From Euonymus europaeus (lineage: Eukaryota; Streptophyta; Magnoliopsida; Celastrales; Celastraceae): a DNA stretch of 64,000 nucleotides. The position numbers and the translations under genes were made by a program. The stretch lies in assembly GCA_963580455.1 (NCBI GenBank), contig OY756968.1, forward strand, positions 9,833,544 to 9,897,543. Reading direction: 5' to 3'. Shown in pieces: positions 37,049 through 49,430 of the stretch (the stretch's first letter is position 1; each line of letters begins with the position of its first letter). The notes under the pieces were generated by a model. That model did not search any database and was not told the DNA's origin. It saw nothing but the letters and a program-made list of their open reading frames with translations.

Positions 37049-37794
37049 TGATGACGTCAAAAAGGTGCCAACACCGAGAAGACGATCAATCGGTCAAACC
37101 TACAGTCCTGCAAGACTAGCAAGGGTGAAGACCCTTCCAAGGAGTCGACCAGCCAGGCAGCTGACCAGGGGTGAAAACCCTTCTATTGTACCAAGCAGCC
37201 GACCAGGAGTCACCTTCCAGGGAGTCGAGCAACCGACCAGGGGTGAAGATGCTTCAAATGAGCCGACCAACCAAGTAGTCTCGTAGCCGACCAGCCAGGC
37301 AGTCCAGCAAGATTTCCAGGAATGCAAGTCCTTTTAAGGAGCTGACCAGCCAGGCAGTCCTGAAGTTCAGCAAAATGAACAAAGATGAGCTAAAGGCTGC
37401 ATCAAAGGTAGTCCTCTGGCGTTGGCGCTCTGACGCTCAAGTCAATTCGTATTATGAAATCAGGCGAGCTCCTTGGACTAGAGCTCTCTCTTCATCAAAG
37501 TTCAAAAATTGTGATTAGGAAGATAATACCTGACTTTGAGAGCTTTATAAGGATTTAGAGCCACTATTAAGATGGGTCCCCTAATTATTGTTGGGGGCTG
37601 CACTTAAATGCCTTTCACCTTGGTAGGTCCAGGTGTTTCACTAGACCGAGGAGGTAACCTCGAAAGGGCACTGTTGTCCAGCTACTTTTCTTCTTTGCTT
37701 ACCGAGATGACTTCCTGGTGAGGCATGGAAGACTTGCTGAGCCCAATATAACACATGTCAATATATTATTGGTGGGGGTATTTTTGTAATATCA
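37049..37794. mobile_element. 746-bp solo LTR in the copia 1 RNase H region
   Basis: Starts TGATGACGTCA and ends taatatCA, flanked by a perfect duplication aacgg (37044-37048 and 37795-37799). Removing it restores the copia frame between the RT end and RNase H. It contains degenerate repeats of gaccagccaggcagtc (37148, 37288, 37343) and gaccaggggtgaa (37167, 37233). No coding domain. The family is not recognised. Confidence 0.82.
37052..37059. promoter_or_regulatory. TGACGTCA bZIP-type palindrome at LTR start
   Basis: A perfect 8-bp TGACGTCA, the full palindromic site for plant TGA/bZIP factors, occurs 3 bases inside the solo LTR. Function is not shown by sequence alone. Confidence 0.4.
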
Positions 37795-38286
37795 AACGGA
37801 AAAGATTTGCATCTAGTCGAATACACTAATGCAGACTGGGGAGGTGATGTGGATGAACTCAAATCTACCTCGGGATATGTTTTTCTGCTTAATGGAGGAG
37901 CAATCTCTTGGAGTAGTAAAAAGTAATCTTGTATTGTATTATCCACAATGGAGGCAGAATACATAGCTTGTTCCTCAGCAGCTCAAGAAGCTGTGTGGTT
38001 AAGGGAGTTCTTACAACATTTGTCAGTTGTCAAGTAAGCGTCAAAACATGTCACATTGTTCCGTGATAGTATGGCTACACTGGCTTATGTCAAAGACCCC
38101 AAATATCATGGAAAAACGAAACACATAAAGATGAAATATAATTTTGTCAGAAAAATGGTTGCAGATATAGGGGTGGTCCTACAACATATCTCCACTAGTA
38201 ATATGGTCGCAGACCCTCTTACTAAACCAATCGTTAGGGACTCCTTTGAAAGACATGTGAGGTCCTTAGGTTTGCTCAGGATGTGA
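37795..38286 (+). pseudogene. Copia 1 RNase H
   Basis: A + strand frame with NADWGGDVDELKSTSGYVF, STMEAEYIACSSAAQEAVWL and KTKHIKMKYNFV-type motifs of copia RNase H, ending DPLTKPI...GLLRM before a TGA at 38284-38286. Stops at about 37924 and 38036 break it. The D (ADWGGD) and E (MEAEYIA) catalytic positions are visible. In DSMATLAY the D-N position reads DS. Confidence 0.88.
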
Positions 38287-38480
38287 TTTTATTAGGATTA
38301 TTTTTCATTCGCAGAACTGGTGTGTCTTTAAGACTGTCATTTTGATACATTTATTTGAAATAAATTGAATTATTTATCCATACTCTGTGAAATTGCTAAT
38401 ACAATATTAAAGTATGTAAATAGGCATGATTGTCTCACTCACACGAGCAATCGACTGTGTCGCAGTGGGAGCAAGGAGAA
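38287..38480 (+). other. Copia 1 3' untranslated region and polypurine tract
   Basis: AT-rich spacer ending in cagtgggagcaaggagaa (38463-38480), a plausible polypurine tract directly before the proposed LTR start tgagatag. Confidence 0.6.
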
Positions 38481-39775
38481 TGAGATAGTTTATGAATTTG
38501 ATCACCAAGAGTGGACAAGATTTTAAACAAGTATCGCCTTAGTTGGAACTAAGATGAGATTCTTAAAAGAATCGACATGAAGTTTCATGAAGGCTATTTT
38601 GAAAAGGCCAGGTATGAATTTGCTTTTGACACTTAAGAGTGAGAAAAAGAAATTGCAAGTTTGTTGCCCATTGTAAGATTAAGGACAAGACTAAGACCTG
38701 TGTGGTTAGAGGAGGAAACATATGCCCTTGACTCATAAGAGAGTAAGGAATACTCCCCCACAACATGTACTTCATACTACATGTGCTTGTGACCTATAGA
38801 GAAGTGAGTGTAATTATCCTTACTTCATCATTGTGTGAGTCTCTGAGATCAAAGTCATACTTAAAGATCTCTTGATTTTACCCTTTGAATAACTTTTGAC
38901 TATGTCAAGAGGTGATGGGACAATGGTTTGCTACCTTTACATGTTACCTATGGTTAAGAAGACTATTCAACCTAAAGGTTCATAGTTGGGAAAGCAAGTT
39001 GGACCAAAACTAAATGATAATAGGGCGAAGAGGTTGGACCAAAACTAAATGATAATAGGGCGAAGAGGAAAAACCTGATTTGGATGACACAAAGAACATG
39101 TATTTACTAGCCAAGCATTGATTGCAAATACATGTAGATTAAAAAGATAAGTATACGACTCTTCTGAGGGATTGAGTGATACTTAGTCTGTGTATTCAAA
39201 CATGTTTGGGGTAGGATGTTACACTGATATTAATTTGACTAAGTCATAGTAAATCACTACATTGTGATCTTAATCGATTTCTACTTTGGAGATACTATGG
39301 TTAGTGTGCATGAGGGTCACACCTTTCATTTGCCTGTATGATAATCTTTCTCAAACACTACCGTGTAATATCTTGACTTTACTCCACTTTGGCGCATCAT
39401 GGGTGAGTGAGAGTATGTTGAACTTTAGGGCATCCAAGATGGGCCAAGCCCCTTGGGGTTACCAAGCCCATTTGGAGTGTTCCTTATTGGTTAAGGAACC
39501 AACTCCTATCATGTATATGATAAGGATAAAATACTTGAGATGTTATCCATATCTCAAGAGGTTTAAGGTCAAGAAAGTTACTATGACTCCACTACTATAA
39601 ATAGTGGGTCTCTCTATAGAACTTGACACACATATTTCATACATAAATTATGGGTGAGTGTTGAGAGGATTGCTAAGGGGTTCTTCAAGGGTGAACTTAG
39701 GGTCCTATCATCATGATTGAAATCTAAGACGTTCGCATCGTGAGATCGTTCCACCGAAGAGATCCTAACAAGTAA
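38481..39775 (+). repeat. Copia 1 3' LTR (5' partner not found)
   Basis: Proposed from TGAGATAG after the polypurine tract to about cctaaca (39764-39770). A TATA box is clear (actactataaatagtggg, 39590-39608), followed by a leader-like region. It contains a 35-bp tandem duplication (38998-39067). No matching LTR is present left of gag, so exact ends cannot be confirmed by alignment. About 50 bp of unassigned sequence precedes the satellite at 39822. Confidence 0.55.
38998..39067 (+). repeat. 35-bp perfect tandem duplication
   Basis: The unit gttggaccaaaactaaatga plus taatagggcgaagag occurs twice head to tail without a mismatch. Confidence 0.9.
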
Positions 39776-39821
39776 GTAGAACACGTAGTATAATCAAATG
39801 CTATTATACGTTAAATCCTTT

Positions 39822-42120
39822 AATTTGGAAACGAAAGTTGGTCTTTTGGTAGCCAAACAATCTATGGAGTCTATACTCGTAAAATTTGACATGAAATAAC
39901 AATAAAAAGTGTATACCGACCAACTTTGATGATTTGGAATTACTCAACTCTCTCCATGGAAAAACTTTTAACGATTTTGTCCATTTGAAATTGAAAGTTG
40001 GTCTTTTGGCATTGAAATAATCCACGAAGTCTATGTTCTTAAAATTTGACATAAAAGAACAATAAATTCTACACCAACCAACTTTGATGGTTTGAAATTT
40101 CTCAACTCTCATGATAGAGGAGCTTTTAACGGTTTTGTCGAATTAAGAACGAAAGTTGGACATAATGCAACAAAAAAAGTGTACACCTATCAACTTTGAT
40201 GGTTCGGAATCGGTCAACTCTCTCCATGGAGGGGCTTTTAACGGTTTTGTCTATTTGAGATAGAAAGTTAATCTTTTATCATCGAAACAATTTACGGAGC
40301 CTATACTTATAAAATTTTACATAACATAGCAATAAAAAGTGTATAGTGACCAACTTTGATGATTCGGAATTACTAAACTCTCTGCATGTAGTAGCTTTGA
40401 TGGTTTGGAATTGCTCAACTCTCTTCAAGAAGAAGGTTTTAACGGTTTTGTACATTTAGGAAAGAAAGTTGGTCTTTTGGAAACAAAACAATCTACACCG
40501 ACCACCTTTGATGGTTTGAAATTTCTCAACTCTCTTGATGGAGGTGTTTTTAATGATTTTGTCCAATTGAGAACGAAAGTTGTTCTTTTAATAGTAAAAT
40601 AATCTACGAAGTGAGTACTAGTAAATTTGGACATAAAGCAAATATAAAAACTATACACCTATCAACTTTAATGGTTCAGAATAACTCAATTCTCTCAATG
40701 GAGGAACTTTTGACGGTTTTGTTCATTTGGCAACAAAGGTTGGTCTTTTGGCAACGAAACAATCTACGGAGTATATACTCATAAAATTTGACATAAAAGA
40801 ATAGTAAAAAGTGTACAACTATCAATTTTGATGGTTAGGAATTGCTCAACTCTCTAAATGGAGAAGCTTTTAACGGTTTTGTCCATTTAGGAATGTAAGT
40901 CAGTTTTTCGGCAATGAAACAATCTACGGAGCTTATACTCGTAAAATTTTACATAAAATAACAATAAAAAGTGTACAAAGACCAACTTTAATGGTTCAAA
41001 ATAGCTCAAGTCTCTCAAGAGAAGAGCGTTTAAACTGCCTTTCGAATTGAGATTGAAAAATGGTCTTTTGCCACTAAACAATATACGAAGCGTATACTAG
41101 TAAACTTGGACATAAAGAAATAATAAAATGTCTACACCTATCAACTTTGATGGTTCAGAATTGCTCAACTCTCTCCATTGAGGAGCCTTTTACGGTTTTC
41201 TCCATTTGGTAACAAAGGATAGTCTTTTAACAACTAAACAATAGAGCATACTCTCAAAAAGTTTGACATAAAATAATAATAAAAAGTGTACACTGACCAA
41301 CCTTGATAATTTAGAATTACCCAACTTTCTCCATAACGGAGCTTTTAACTATTTTGTCTAACTGAGAACGAAAGTTGATTTTTCAGAAACGAAATAATCT
41401 ACGAAATGTATGCTATTAAATTTGGACATAAAGCAACATAAAAAAATTGTAAAACTATCAATTTTTGATGGTTAGGAATTGCTCAACTCCACAAATGGAG
41501 AAGCTTTTAACGATTTTGTCCATTAGGGAATGTAAGATGGTCTTTCGGCAACGAAACAATCTACGGAGCCTATACTTGTAAAATTTGACGTAAAATAACA
41601 ATAAAAAGTGTACAAAGACCAACTTTGATGGTTCGAAATAGCTCAAGTCTCTCGATAGAGGAGCATTTAAACCTTTTTTCCAATTGAGATTGAAAAATGG
41701 TCTTTTGCCACTGAACAATATACGAAGCGTATACTAGTAAACTTGGACATAAAGAAACAATAAAATGTCTACACCTATCAACTTTGATGGTTCAAAATTG
41801 TTGAACTCTCTCCATGGAAGAGCTCTTTACGGTTTTCTCTATTTGGGAACAAAAGATAGTCTTTTAACAACGAAACAATCCACAGAGCATATACTCAAAA
41901 AATTTAACATAAAATAACAGTAAAAAGTGTACACCGACCAACCTTGATAATTGAGAATTACCTAACTTTCTCCATACATGAGCTTTTAACTATTTTGTTT
42001 AATTGAGAACGAAAGTTGATTTTTCGAAAACGAAATAATCTACGAAACGTATACTATTAAATTTGGACATAAAGGAACATAAAAAAGTGTAAAATTATAA
42101 ACTATGATGGTTCAAAATAG
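39822..42120 (+). repeat. Satellite array block with a 637-bp four-monomer repeat
   Basis: About 14 monomers. Truncated units occur at 40140-40170 and 40490-40510. The stretch from about 40826 to 41455 is repeated at 41456-42090 with an offset of about 637 bp (four monomers). Corresponding units, for example those with atggtcttttgccact (41061 and 41697), match more closely than neighbours do. Confidence 0.92.
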
Positions 42121-42453
42121 AAATGTGTGTTTTTGCTGATGTGGTTCTATTGAAAAGTGTATTTTGCAGACGTGTCTGTATTGGGAGATGTTTTGGTGAT
42201 ATGGATGATGATGTGGCTTGAGTTTTTGTAATAGATGTGGAACCCATTATGAATTTTGGTATAATTTTATTTGAGAATGGAAGAGTATATTGTTGGATAA
42301 TGGTTTTGTATTGGGAGATGTGTTTTGGTGATGTGAATGTATTGAAATATGTGTTATAATGATTTGATTGTATTGAAAGTTGAATTTTTGTGAGATAAAA
42401 GTGGGACCCATTTTTTGAATTTATTGGCCCAACATAATTGTGTAATTGTGTTT
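42121..42453. mobile_element. Small unclassified insertion in satellite (MITE-like)
   Basis: About 330 bp unlike the satellite, with two internal copies of tattgggagatg(t)gttttggtgat (42180 and 42309) and gtgggacccat (42401). The right end is gtgtttgctct. aatag occurs at both borders, but terminal inverted repeats are not clear. Size, AT content and lack of coding suggest a miniature transposon; the class is unknown. Confidence 0.45.
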
Positions 42454-45400
42454 GCTCTAATAGGGAAGCTTTTAACGGTTTTATCCGTTTGGAAACGTAA
42501 GTCAATCTTTGGTCAACGAAACAATCTACGGACCCTATTCTTGTAAAATTTGACATAAAATAACAATAAAAAGTGTACACCGACCAACCTTGATGGTTCC
42601 AAATTGCCCAACATTCTGCATAGAGCGGCTTGTAACGATTTTTTCTAATTGAGAACGAAAGTTGATCTTTCAACAATCTACAAAGTGTCTACTCTTAGAT
42701 TTGGATATTTAAAAAGGAAAAGAAAAGTGTACACCTATCAACTTTGATGATTCGGAATTGCCCAGCTCTCTTCATGGAAGGGCTTTTAATAGTTTTGTCC
42801 ATTTAAGATAGAAAATTAATCGTTTGGCATCGAAACAATCTATGGAGCCTATACTTGTAAAATTTGACATAACATAACAATAAAAGTGTACAGTGACTAA
42901 CTTTGATGGTTCAGAATTGCTCAACTCTTTTCATGTAGTAGCTTTTTATGTTTTTGTGCATTTGAGATAGAAAGTTGGTCTTTTGGCATCGAAACTTCTA
43001 CAAAGACAATACTCATAAAATTTGACATAAAATAACAATAAAAAGTGTACACCGACAAACTATGATGGTTCAAAATTGCTCAACTCTCTCCGTGGAGGAG
43101 CTTTTAACGGTTTTATCCATTTGAGATACAAAGTTGATCTTTTTGCATTGAAACAATCTATGGAGCCTATACTTAAAAAATTTGACATAAAATAACAATA
43201 AAAAGTGTACACCGAAAAATTTTGATGGTTCAGAATTGTTCAACTCTCTCCATGGATGAGCTTTTAACGATTTTGTCCATTTGAGATAGAAGTTAGTCTT
43301 TTCACATCTAAACAATCTATGGAGTCGATACTCGTAAAATTTGACAGAAAATAATAATATAAAGTGTACACTGTCTGACATTGTTGGTTCGAAATTACTC
43401 AATTCTCTCCACGAATGAACTTCTAACGGTTTTGTCCATTTGGGAAAGGAAATTTGTCTTTTAGCAAAGAAACAATCTACGGAGTCTATACTCATAAAAT
43501 TTGATATAAAGAACAATAAGAAGTGTACGCCAACCAACTTTGATGGTTTGAAATTGCTAAAGTCTCTTGATAGATGTGCTTTTGATGGCTTTTTCCAATT
43601 GAGAACAAAAGTTATTCCTTTGACAATGAAATAATCTACGAAGTGAATACTATAAAATATGGACGTAAAACAACAATAAAAAGTGCACACCTATCAATTT
43701 TGATGGTTCGAAATTGCTATTCTCTCTATGGATGAGCTTTTAATGGTTTTTTCCATTTGAGATAAAGAGTTGGTCTTTTGTCATTGAAATAATCTACGGA
43801 GCCCATACTCATAATTTTAGAAATAAAATAACAATAAAAAGTGTACACCGAACAACTTTGATAGTTTGAAATTGCTCAATTTTCTTGATAAATGAGCTTT
43901 TAGCGATTTTGTACATCTGAGATCGAAAGTTGGTCTTTTTGACAATGAAACGAATCTACGAAATGTATATTAGTAAATTTGCACATAAAGCTACAATAAA
44001 AATTGCACTCCTACTAACTTTGATGGTTCGGAATTACTCAATTCTCTACATGGAGGAACTTTTAATGGTTTTTTCTATTTGGAAACGAAAGTTGTTATTT
44101 TAGCAACGAAAAAATCTACATAATCTATACTTGTAAAAGTTAACGTAAAAGAACAACAAAAAGCGTACACCGACCACCATTGGTGGTCTGAAATTGCTTA
44201 ACTCTCCGGATAGAGGTGTTTTTAACTGTTTTGTCTAATTGAGAATGAAAGATGTTATTTTGACAATGAAATAATCTACGAAGCAAATACTAGAAAATTT
44301 GGATAACAATAAAAATTGCACGCCTATCAACTTTGATGGTATGAAATTTCTCAACTCTCTCCATGGAGGAGCTTTTAACGGTTTTCTCCATTTGAGAAAG
44401 AAAGTTGGTCTTTTGGAAACGAAACAATCTAGAAAGTCTACTCATAAAAATTGACATAAAATAATAATAAAAGTGTACACCGACCAACTTTGATGGTTTG
44501 AAATTGATGAACTCTCCCGATAGAGGTACTTTTAATAGTTTTGTCCAATTGAGAACGAAAGCTGGTTTCTCGAAAACGAAATAATCCATGAAGCGTATAC
44601 TGGTAAATTTGAACATAAAGCAACAAAACAAAATTGTGTACCAAACAACTTTGATAGTTCGAAATTGCTCAACTCTCTCCATGGAGGAGCTTTTCACTAT
44701 TTTGTTCATTTGGGAATGAAATTTGGTCTTTTGGCAACGAAACAATCTACGGAGTCTATACTTGTAAAATTTGATATAAAAAAACAATAAAACGTGTACA
44801 CCGACCAACTTTGATGGTTCGAAATTGCTCAATTCTCTCGATATAGGAGCTTTCAATGATTTTGCCCATTTGAGTTCAAAAGTTGGTCTTTTTGAAAACG
44901 AAACAATCTACGAAACATATACTAGTAAATTTGGACAAAAATCAAAACAACACACGTATCAACTTTGTTGGATCAGAATTTCTCAATTCTCTCCATGGAG
45001 GAACTTTTAACAGTTATGTCTATTTGGGAATGAAGGTTGTTCTTTTGGCAATGAAATGATCTACGGAGTTTATACTCACAAAATTTGACATAAAAGAATA
45101 GTAAAAAATGTACACCTATCAATTTTGATGGTTTGAAATTGCTCAACTCTCTACATGGGAAGCTTTTAGCGGTTTTGTCAGTTTGGGAATGTAAGACGGT
45201 CTTTCGGCAGCGAAATAATGTACGGAGCCTACACTTATAAAAGTTGACATTAATAACAATAAAAAATGTACAAAGGCCAACTTTGTTGGTTCGAAATAGT
45301 TCAAGTCTCTCGATAGAGGAGCGTTTAAACCTCCTTTCCAACTGAGAACAAAAAATGGTATGTTGCCACCCAAATAATATATGAAGCGTATACTAGTAAA

Positions 45401-46952
45401 TTTGGAGAAAAATAAACAATGAAAGGTGTACACCTATCAACTTTGATGGTTCAAAATTGCTCAACTCTCTCTATGGAGGAGCGTTTTACGGTTTTCTTCA
45501 TTTGAGAACGAAAGATGGTCTTTTAACAACAAAACAATCGACAAAGCCTATACTCGTAAAATTTGACATAAAATAACAATAAAAAGTGTATACCGACCAA
45601 CCTTAGAGGTGCTTTTAACAATTTTTTCCGATTGAGAATGAAAAATTATATTTCGGAATTCAAATAATCTACGAAGCATATACTATTAAATTTGGACATA
45701 AAACAAAAAAAAAGTGTGCAACTATCAACTTTGATGGTTCGGAATTGCTCAAGTCTCTCCATGGAGGGTCTTTAACGGTTTTGTCCATTTGAGATAAAAC
45801 GTTTGTCTTTTAGTATTGAAATAATCTACGGAGCCTATACTCACAAAATTTTACATAACATAACAATAAAAATTGTTTACCAACCAACCTTAATGGTTCA
45901 GAATTACTCAACTTTATCCATACAGGTGCTTTTAACAGTTTTTTCCTATTGAGAACGAATGTTGGTCTTTCGAAATCCAAACAATCTAGGAAGCATATAG
46001 TATTAAATTTGAACATAAAGCAACAAGAAGAAATGTACAACTATCAACTTTGATGGTTCATAATTGCTCAACTCTCTCCATGGATGGGTTTTAACGATTT
46101 TGTCCATTTGAGATAAAATATTGGTCTTTTGGCATCAAAATAATCTATGGAGTAAAATTTGATAGTTATAAATTGCTTAATTTGATCGAAATAGGATATT
46201 TTTTAACAGCTTTATCCATTTACGAATAAAAGTTGGTCTTTTGGCAATAGAAAAATCTACGGAGCATATAATGAAAAAATTTGACATTAAAAAACAATAA
46301 AAAGTGTACACCGACCAAACTTGATGGTTTGAAATTGCTCAACTCTCTTCATGTGGGAGCTTTTAATGATTTTGCCCATTTGGAAACGAAAGTTGGACTT
46401 TTGGCAACGAAACAATATACAGAGCCTATACTCATAAAATTTGACATAAAAAACAGTAAAACAAGTACGCCGACAAACTTTGATGGTTTGAAATCGCCAA
46501 CTCTCTACATAGATAAGCTTTTAACGGTTTTGTCCAATTGAGAACAAAAGTTGGTCTTTTGCCAACGAAACAATCTAGGAAGCATATACTAGTAAATTTG
46601 GAGATAAAGCAATAATAAAAAGTGTACACCTATCAACTTTGATGGTTCGGATATGCTCAACTCTCTCTCTATGGATGAGGTTTCAACGGTTTTGTACATT
46701 TGGGAAAGAAAGTTGGTCTTTCGCCAACGAAATAATCTAGAGAGTCTATACTCGTAAAATTTGACATAAAATAACAATGAAAAATGCGCACCGATCAAAT
46801 TTGATAGTTACAAATTGTTCAACTATCTCCAAGGAGGATCGTTTTTAACGGTTATGTCCATTTGTGAACGGCAATTGGTCTTTGGGCAATGAAACAATCT
46901 GCGGAGGCTATACACACAAAATTTGACATAAAATGGCAATAAAAAGTTTACA
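42454..46952 (+). repeat. Satellite array block, right end of array
   Basis: About 28 monomers in the same orientation with A/B alternation. Includes the variant monomer at about 45296-45400 and a shortened one at 46150-46200. A minus-strand frame of 206 codons (43070-43690) runs through four monomers and is an artefact of stop-poor repeats. The array ends at 46952 against the gypsy 2 LTR. Confidence 0.94.
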
Positions 46953-48456
46953 TGACTTGCCCAAAATAGGTAAGTTGATTTATGCTTTCCCAAGTGTAGG
47001 TTTGTCAAAGTAACAATAGGGGTGAATCTCAAATAGTCTCACAAAGACTTTTGGTTTCGGCTTGGGTCTATAGATTATTAACCTAATTACTTAATTAAAT
47101 ATGGTATTTACAATGCAAGTGGTGGCAAAATTTGTACTAACCATTGGTTAGATTCAATTTTCCCTCTTGGGGTGATTGATTGAACTAAACCTTAATATGC
47201 GAACTGAGAAATAAAACCTTAACTACTTCAGGAAATTGACATGTAATTAAACGCAATGCAATAAAATGCAAAGCATAACATAAAGCATTCAAGCACAAAC
47301 AAAATCGGAATGAAAAATATTCAAGTAGATTAAACTACAACTATGAATCCAAATGTGATAAAAAAAATGAAATAACAATAAGTAAAAGGAGCTTAGAAAT
47401 CAAATCCAATGTCGAATGTTGAGGCGAATCGGCCTTCCAATCTACAAATAGAAGTTGAGGCTAATCAAACTTGGGCTCTTGTCAGGCTCTACAAGGAGGA
47501 AGAACTTCTTCTTCTAGTTGATTGGGTCTCCAAAAATCCTAGCAATCTTCAAAAGAGTGATTTTCGAACTCCAAGCAAGAACCAAAGTGAAGAACAAAGT
47601 AAGAGAATGAAAACCTAGAGAGAATGTATAAAATTCAGCTAGAATGAGAGTTATTACAAGAATACGGTCTCAAGACCCTAAAAACCCTAATACATGTGTT
47701 AAAAGACCATCCTAACCCATTACAAATAAGTCTCATTGATAAAAAAAACAATTAGACAAGTTTGCCCTTCATGAATTGAGTAAAATCATAAAACCCAAAA
47801 TTACTAGAATTGTTCGAGATAGCAACTTGTTTTAGCTCCACAAACTTCAATTCTCAATGGATTTATGAGTATCCATACTCTTTGGAAATATCTAGATGTC
47901 TACTTTAACTTTGTCGACGAAAGTTGCTTCCAATTCGATCATTTTCACCTTTAAAAGTTGCCCCGAAAATTATTACGCAGATTGTTCAGTAACAGTTTTG
48001 ACTTTCCTCTTTGTCTGTCCGGACGGTGAATAGTACTGTCCGGATGGAGATTCTTGAAAACAGCTCTATCCGCCTTTCTTCTTAAAGCGTGTGGACGCTT
48101 TTATGCCTTTGCTTTTATATTCAATCCCGATCAATCCGAAGCCCACAAAAACCGTTCAAACAAGTCACAAATGACTAAAACATACTTAAACAATTGTCAA
48201 AACCATTTTTAGGTTGATAGAACCAAATCCTGCACATTAAAACCCAAATGCTTAAGAGATAGCATTTCCACAACTAACCATTATGCCAAAAACTTTGATT
48301 TCATATCTCTAAGCTACCAATCCAACTTGAATTGTGCATTGGCTCATTAACACGAATTTCGGCAACTCAAACCTAAAATGTGGTTTTTAAGCATTGAAAC
48401 TCAACTTTTTTACTTTCAAAACTCGACAAAAATATGAAAATACCATCCCAATCACA
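46953..48456 (-). repeat. 3' LTR of gypsy 2
   Basis: Starts tgacttgccc at the satellite border and ends near cccaatca(ca) at 48454-48456. It is followed by a polypurine tract on the minus strand (ctagttgggggttg, 48455-48468), as in Athila/Tat-type elements. It contains tgtccggacggtgaatagtactgtccgga (in part) at 48017-48047. No second LTR is present because the right part of the element is cut off near 55580. Confidence 0.65.
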
Positions 48457-48590
48457 ACCCCCAACTAGTTTTTTGCTAGTCCTAGAGGAAAATAGCGAAA
48501 ATAAATTGGGATGAAATTCGGGAGAAATTTTTTATTTTAAACCAATTTTTCTAGAACGTGTGTGAGTGTAAGCATGCATTGACTAGTTCC
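48457..48590. other. Gypsy 2 internal sequence left of copia 2
   Basis: Begins with gctagtcctagagg after the polypurine tract. The sequence up to 48590 continues at 53514 after copia 2 is removed (target gttcc / gttct). Confidence 0.6.
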
Positions 48591-48936
48591 TAAAAAGTCT
48601 GATGACTTTTTGACAGATAAGATCAAGAACAGTAAAGATGGAAGAGAGAAATGAAGTGAAGACCTAAATCACAACTTCATTCATTAAGAGAAATTGGAAA
48701 CAGTTACAAAGATGATATATAGAAGAAAGAATAGCTCAACAGCTAGAAGTCATGTCACTGTACAAGATGTATAGAGATTTACAGAGATTCGACATAGACA
48801 TATAGCCGTTTACTTGAAAAAGAAACAGAAGAAGAAGGAAGAATTCAAAAGCTAATGAAGAAGAACCACGATGGTCTTAGAAGCTATAAAGCCCAACTAA
48901 GCCCGAGCCCAAGCCCTAGCAAGAGATATTATAACA
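48591..48936 (-). repeat. 3' LTR of copia 2
   Basis: Matches 53137-53513 from aaaagtctgatgac to gagatattataaca. It lacks the ~30-bp aag-rich expansion of its partner. Confidence 0.93.
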
Positions 48937-48955
48937 TCCCCCTGCAAGCTAAACA

Positions 48956-49430
48956 TCATCTGATGTTAAGCTTGGATAAAAAACGTCTCAGACTCAGAAT
49001 AGAAATACCCTTGGTGAGTAGATCACTAGGTTGATTAGTAGTTTTTGTGTACTGAAGTCTGATAATTCCTTTGGTAACCTGATCTCTTGTAAAGTGGCAG
49101 TCCAAGTCAATATGCTTGGTTCGCTCGTGGAATACTGGATTACTTGCGATGTGGATAACTACTTGGTTGTCACAGTAGAGCTCCATGTGGTAGGAAAAAG
49201 TAATATGTAGTTCTTGAAAAACATGATCAATCCACTGTAATTCAGCAACTGTGATAGCCATAGCCCTATATTCAGCTTCAGCTGAAGATTTGGATATCAC
49301 TTTCTGCTTCTTTGATTTCCAGGATATTAAACAATCTCCTAGCTTGATGCAAAAACCAGAAATCGACCTCCTTGTATCAACACAAGATGCCCAATCTAAG
49401 TCACATTTACTGTATATGTCAAGTCTAGTC
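48956..49430 (-). pseudogene. Copia 2 RNase H, internally deleted at its start
   Basis: Minus-strand frames with [39 protein letters not shown], the D in [12 protein letters not shown], and [13 protein letters not shown]. About 80-90 codons that normally separate the RT end (YTVNV) from DLDWASC are missing at about 49430, and a stop and frame change mark the join. Confidence 0.88.

Noticed and set aside
43070..43690. A 206-codon minus-strand frame, and similar frames of 60-190 codons at 42095, 44290, 18408, 23740 and elsewhere
   Set aside because: They follow the ~160-bp satellite and repeat its translation (for example SNFEPSKLVGVHF). Low stop density of the minus strand of the satellite explains them; ends are arbitrary.
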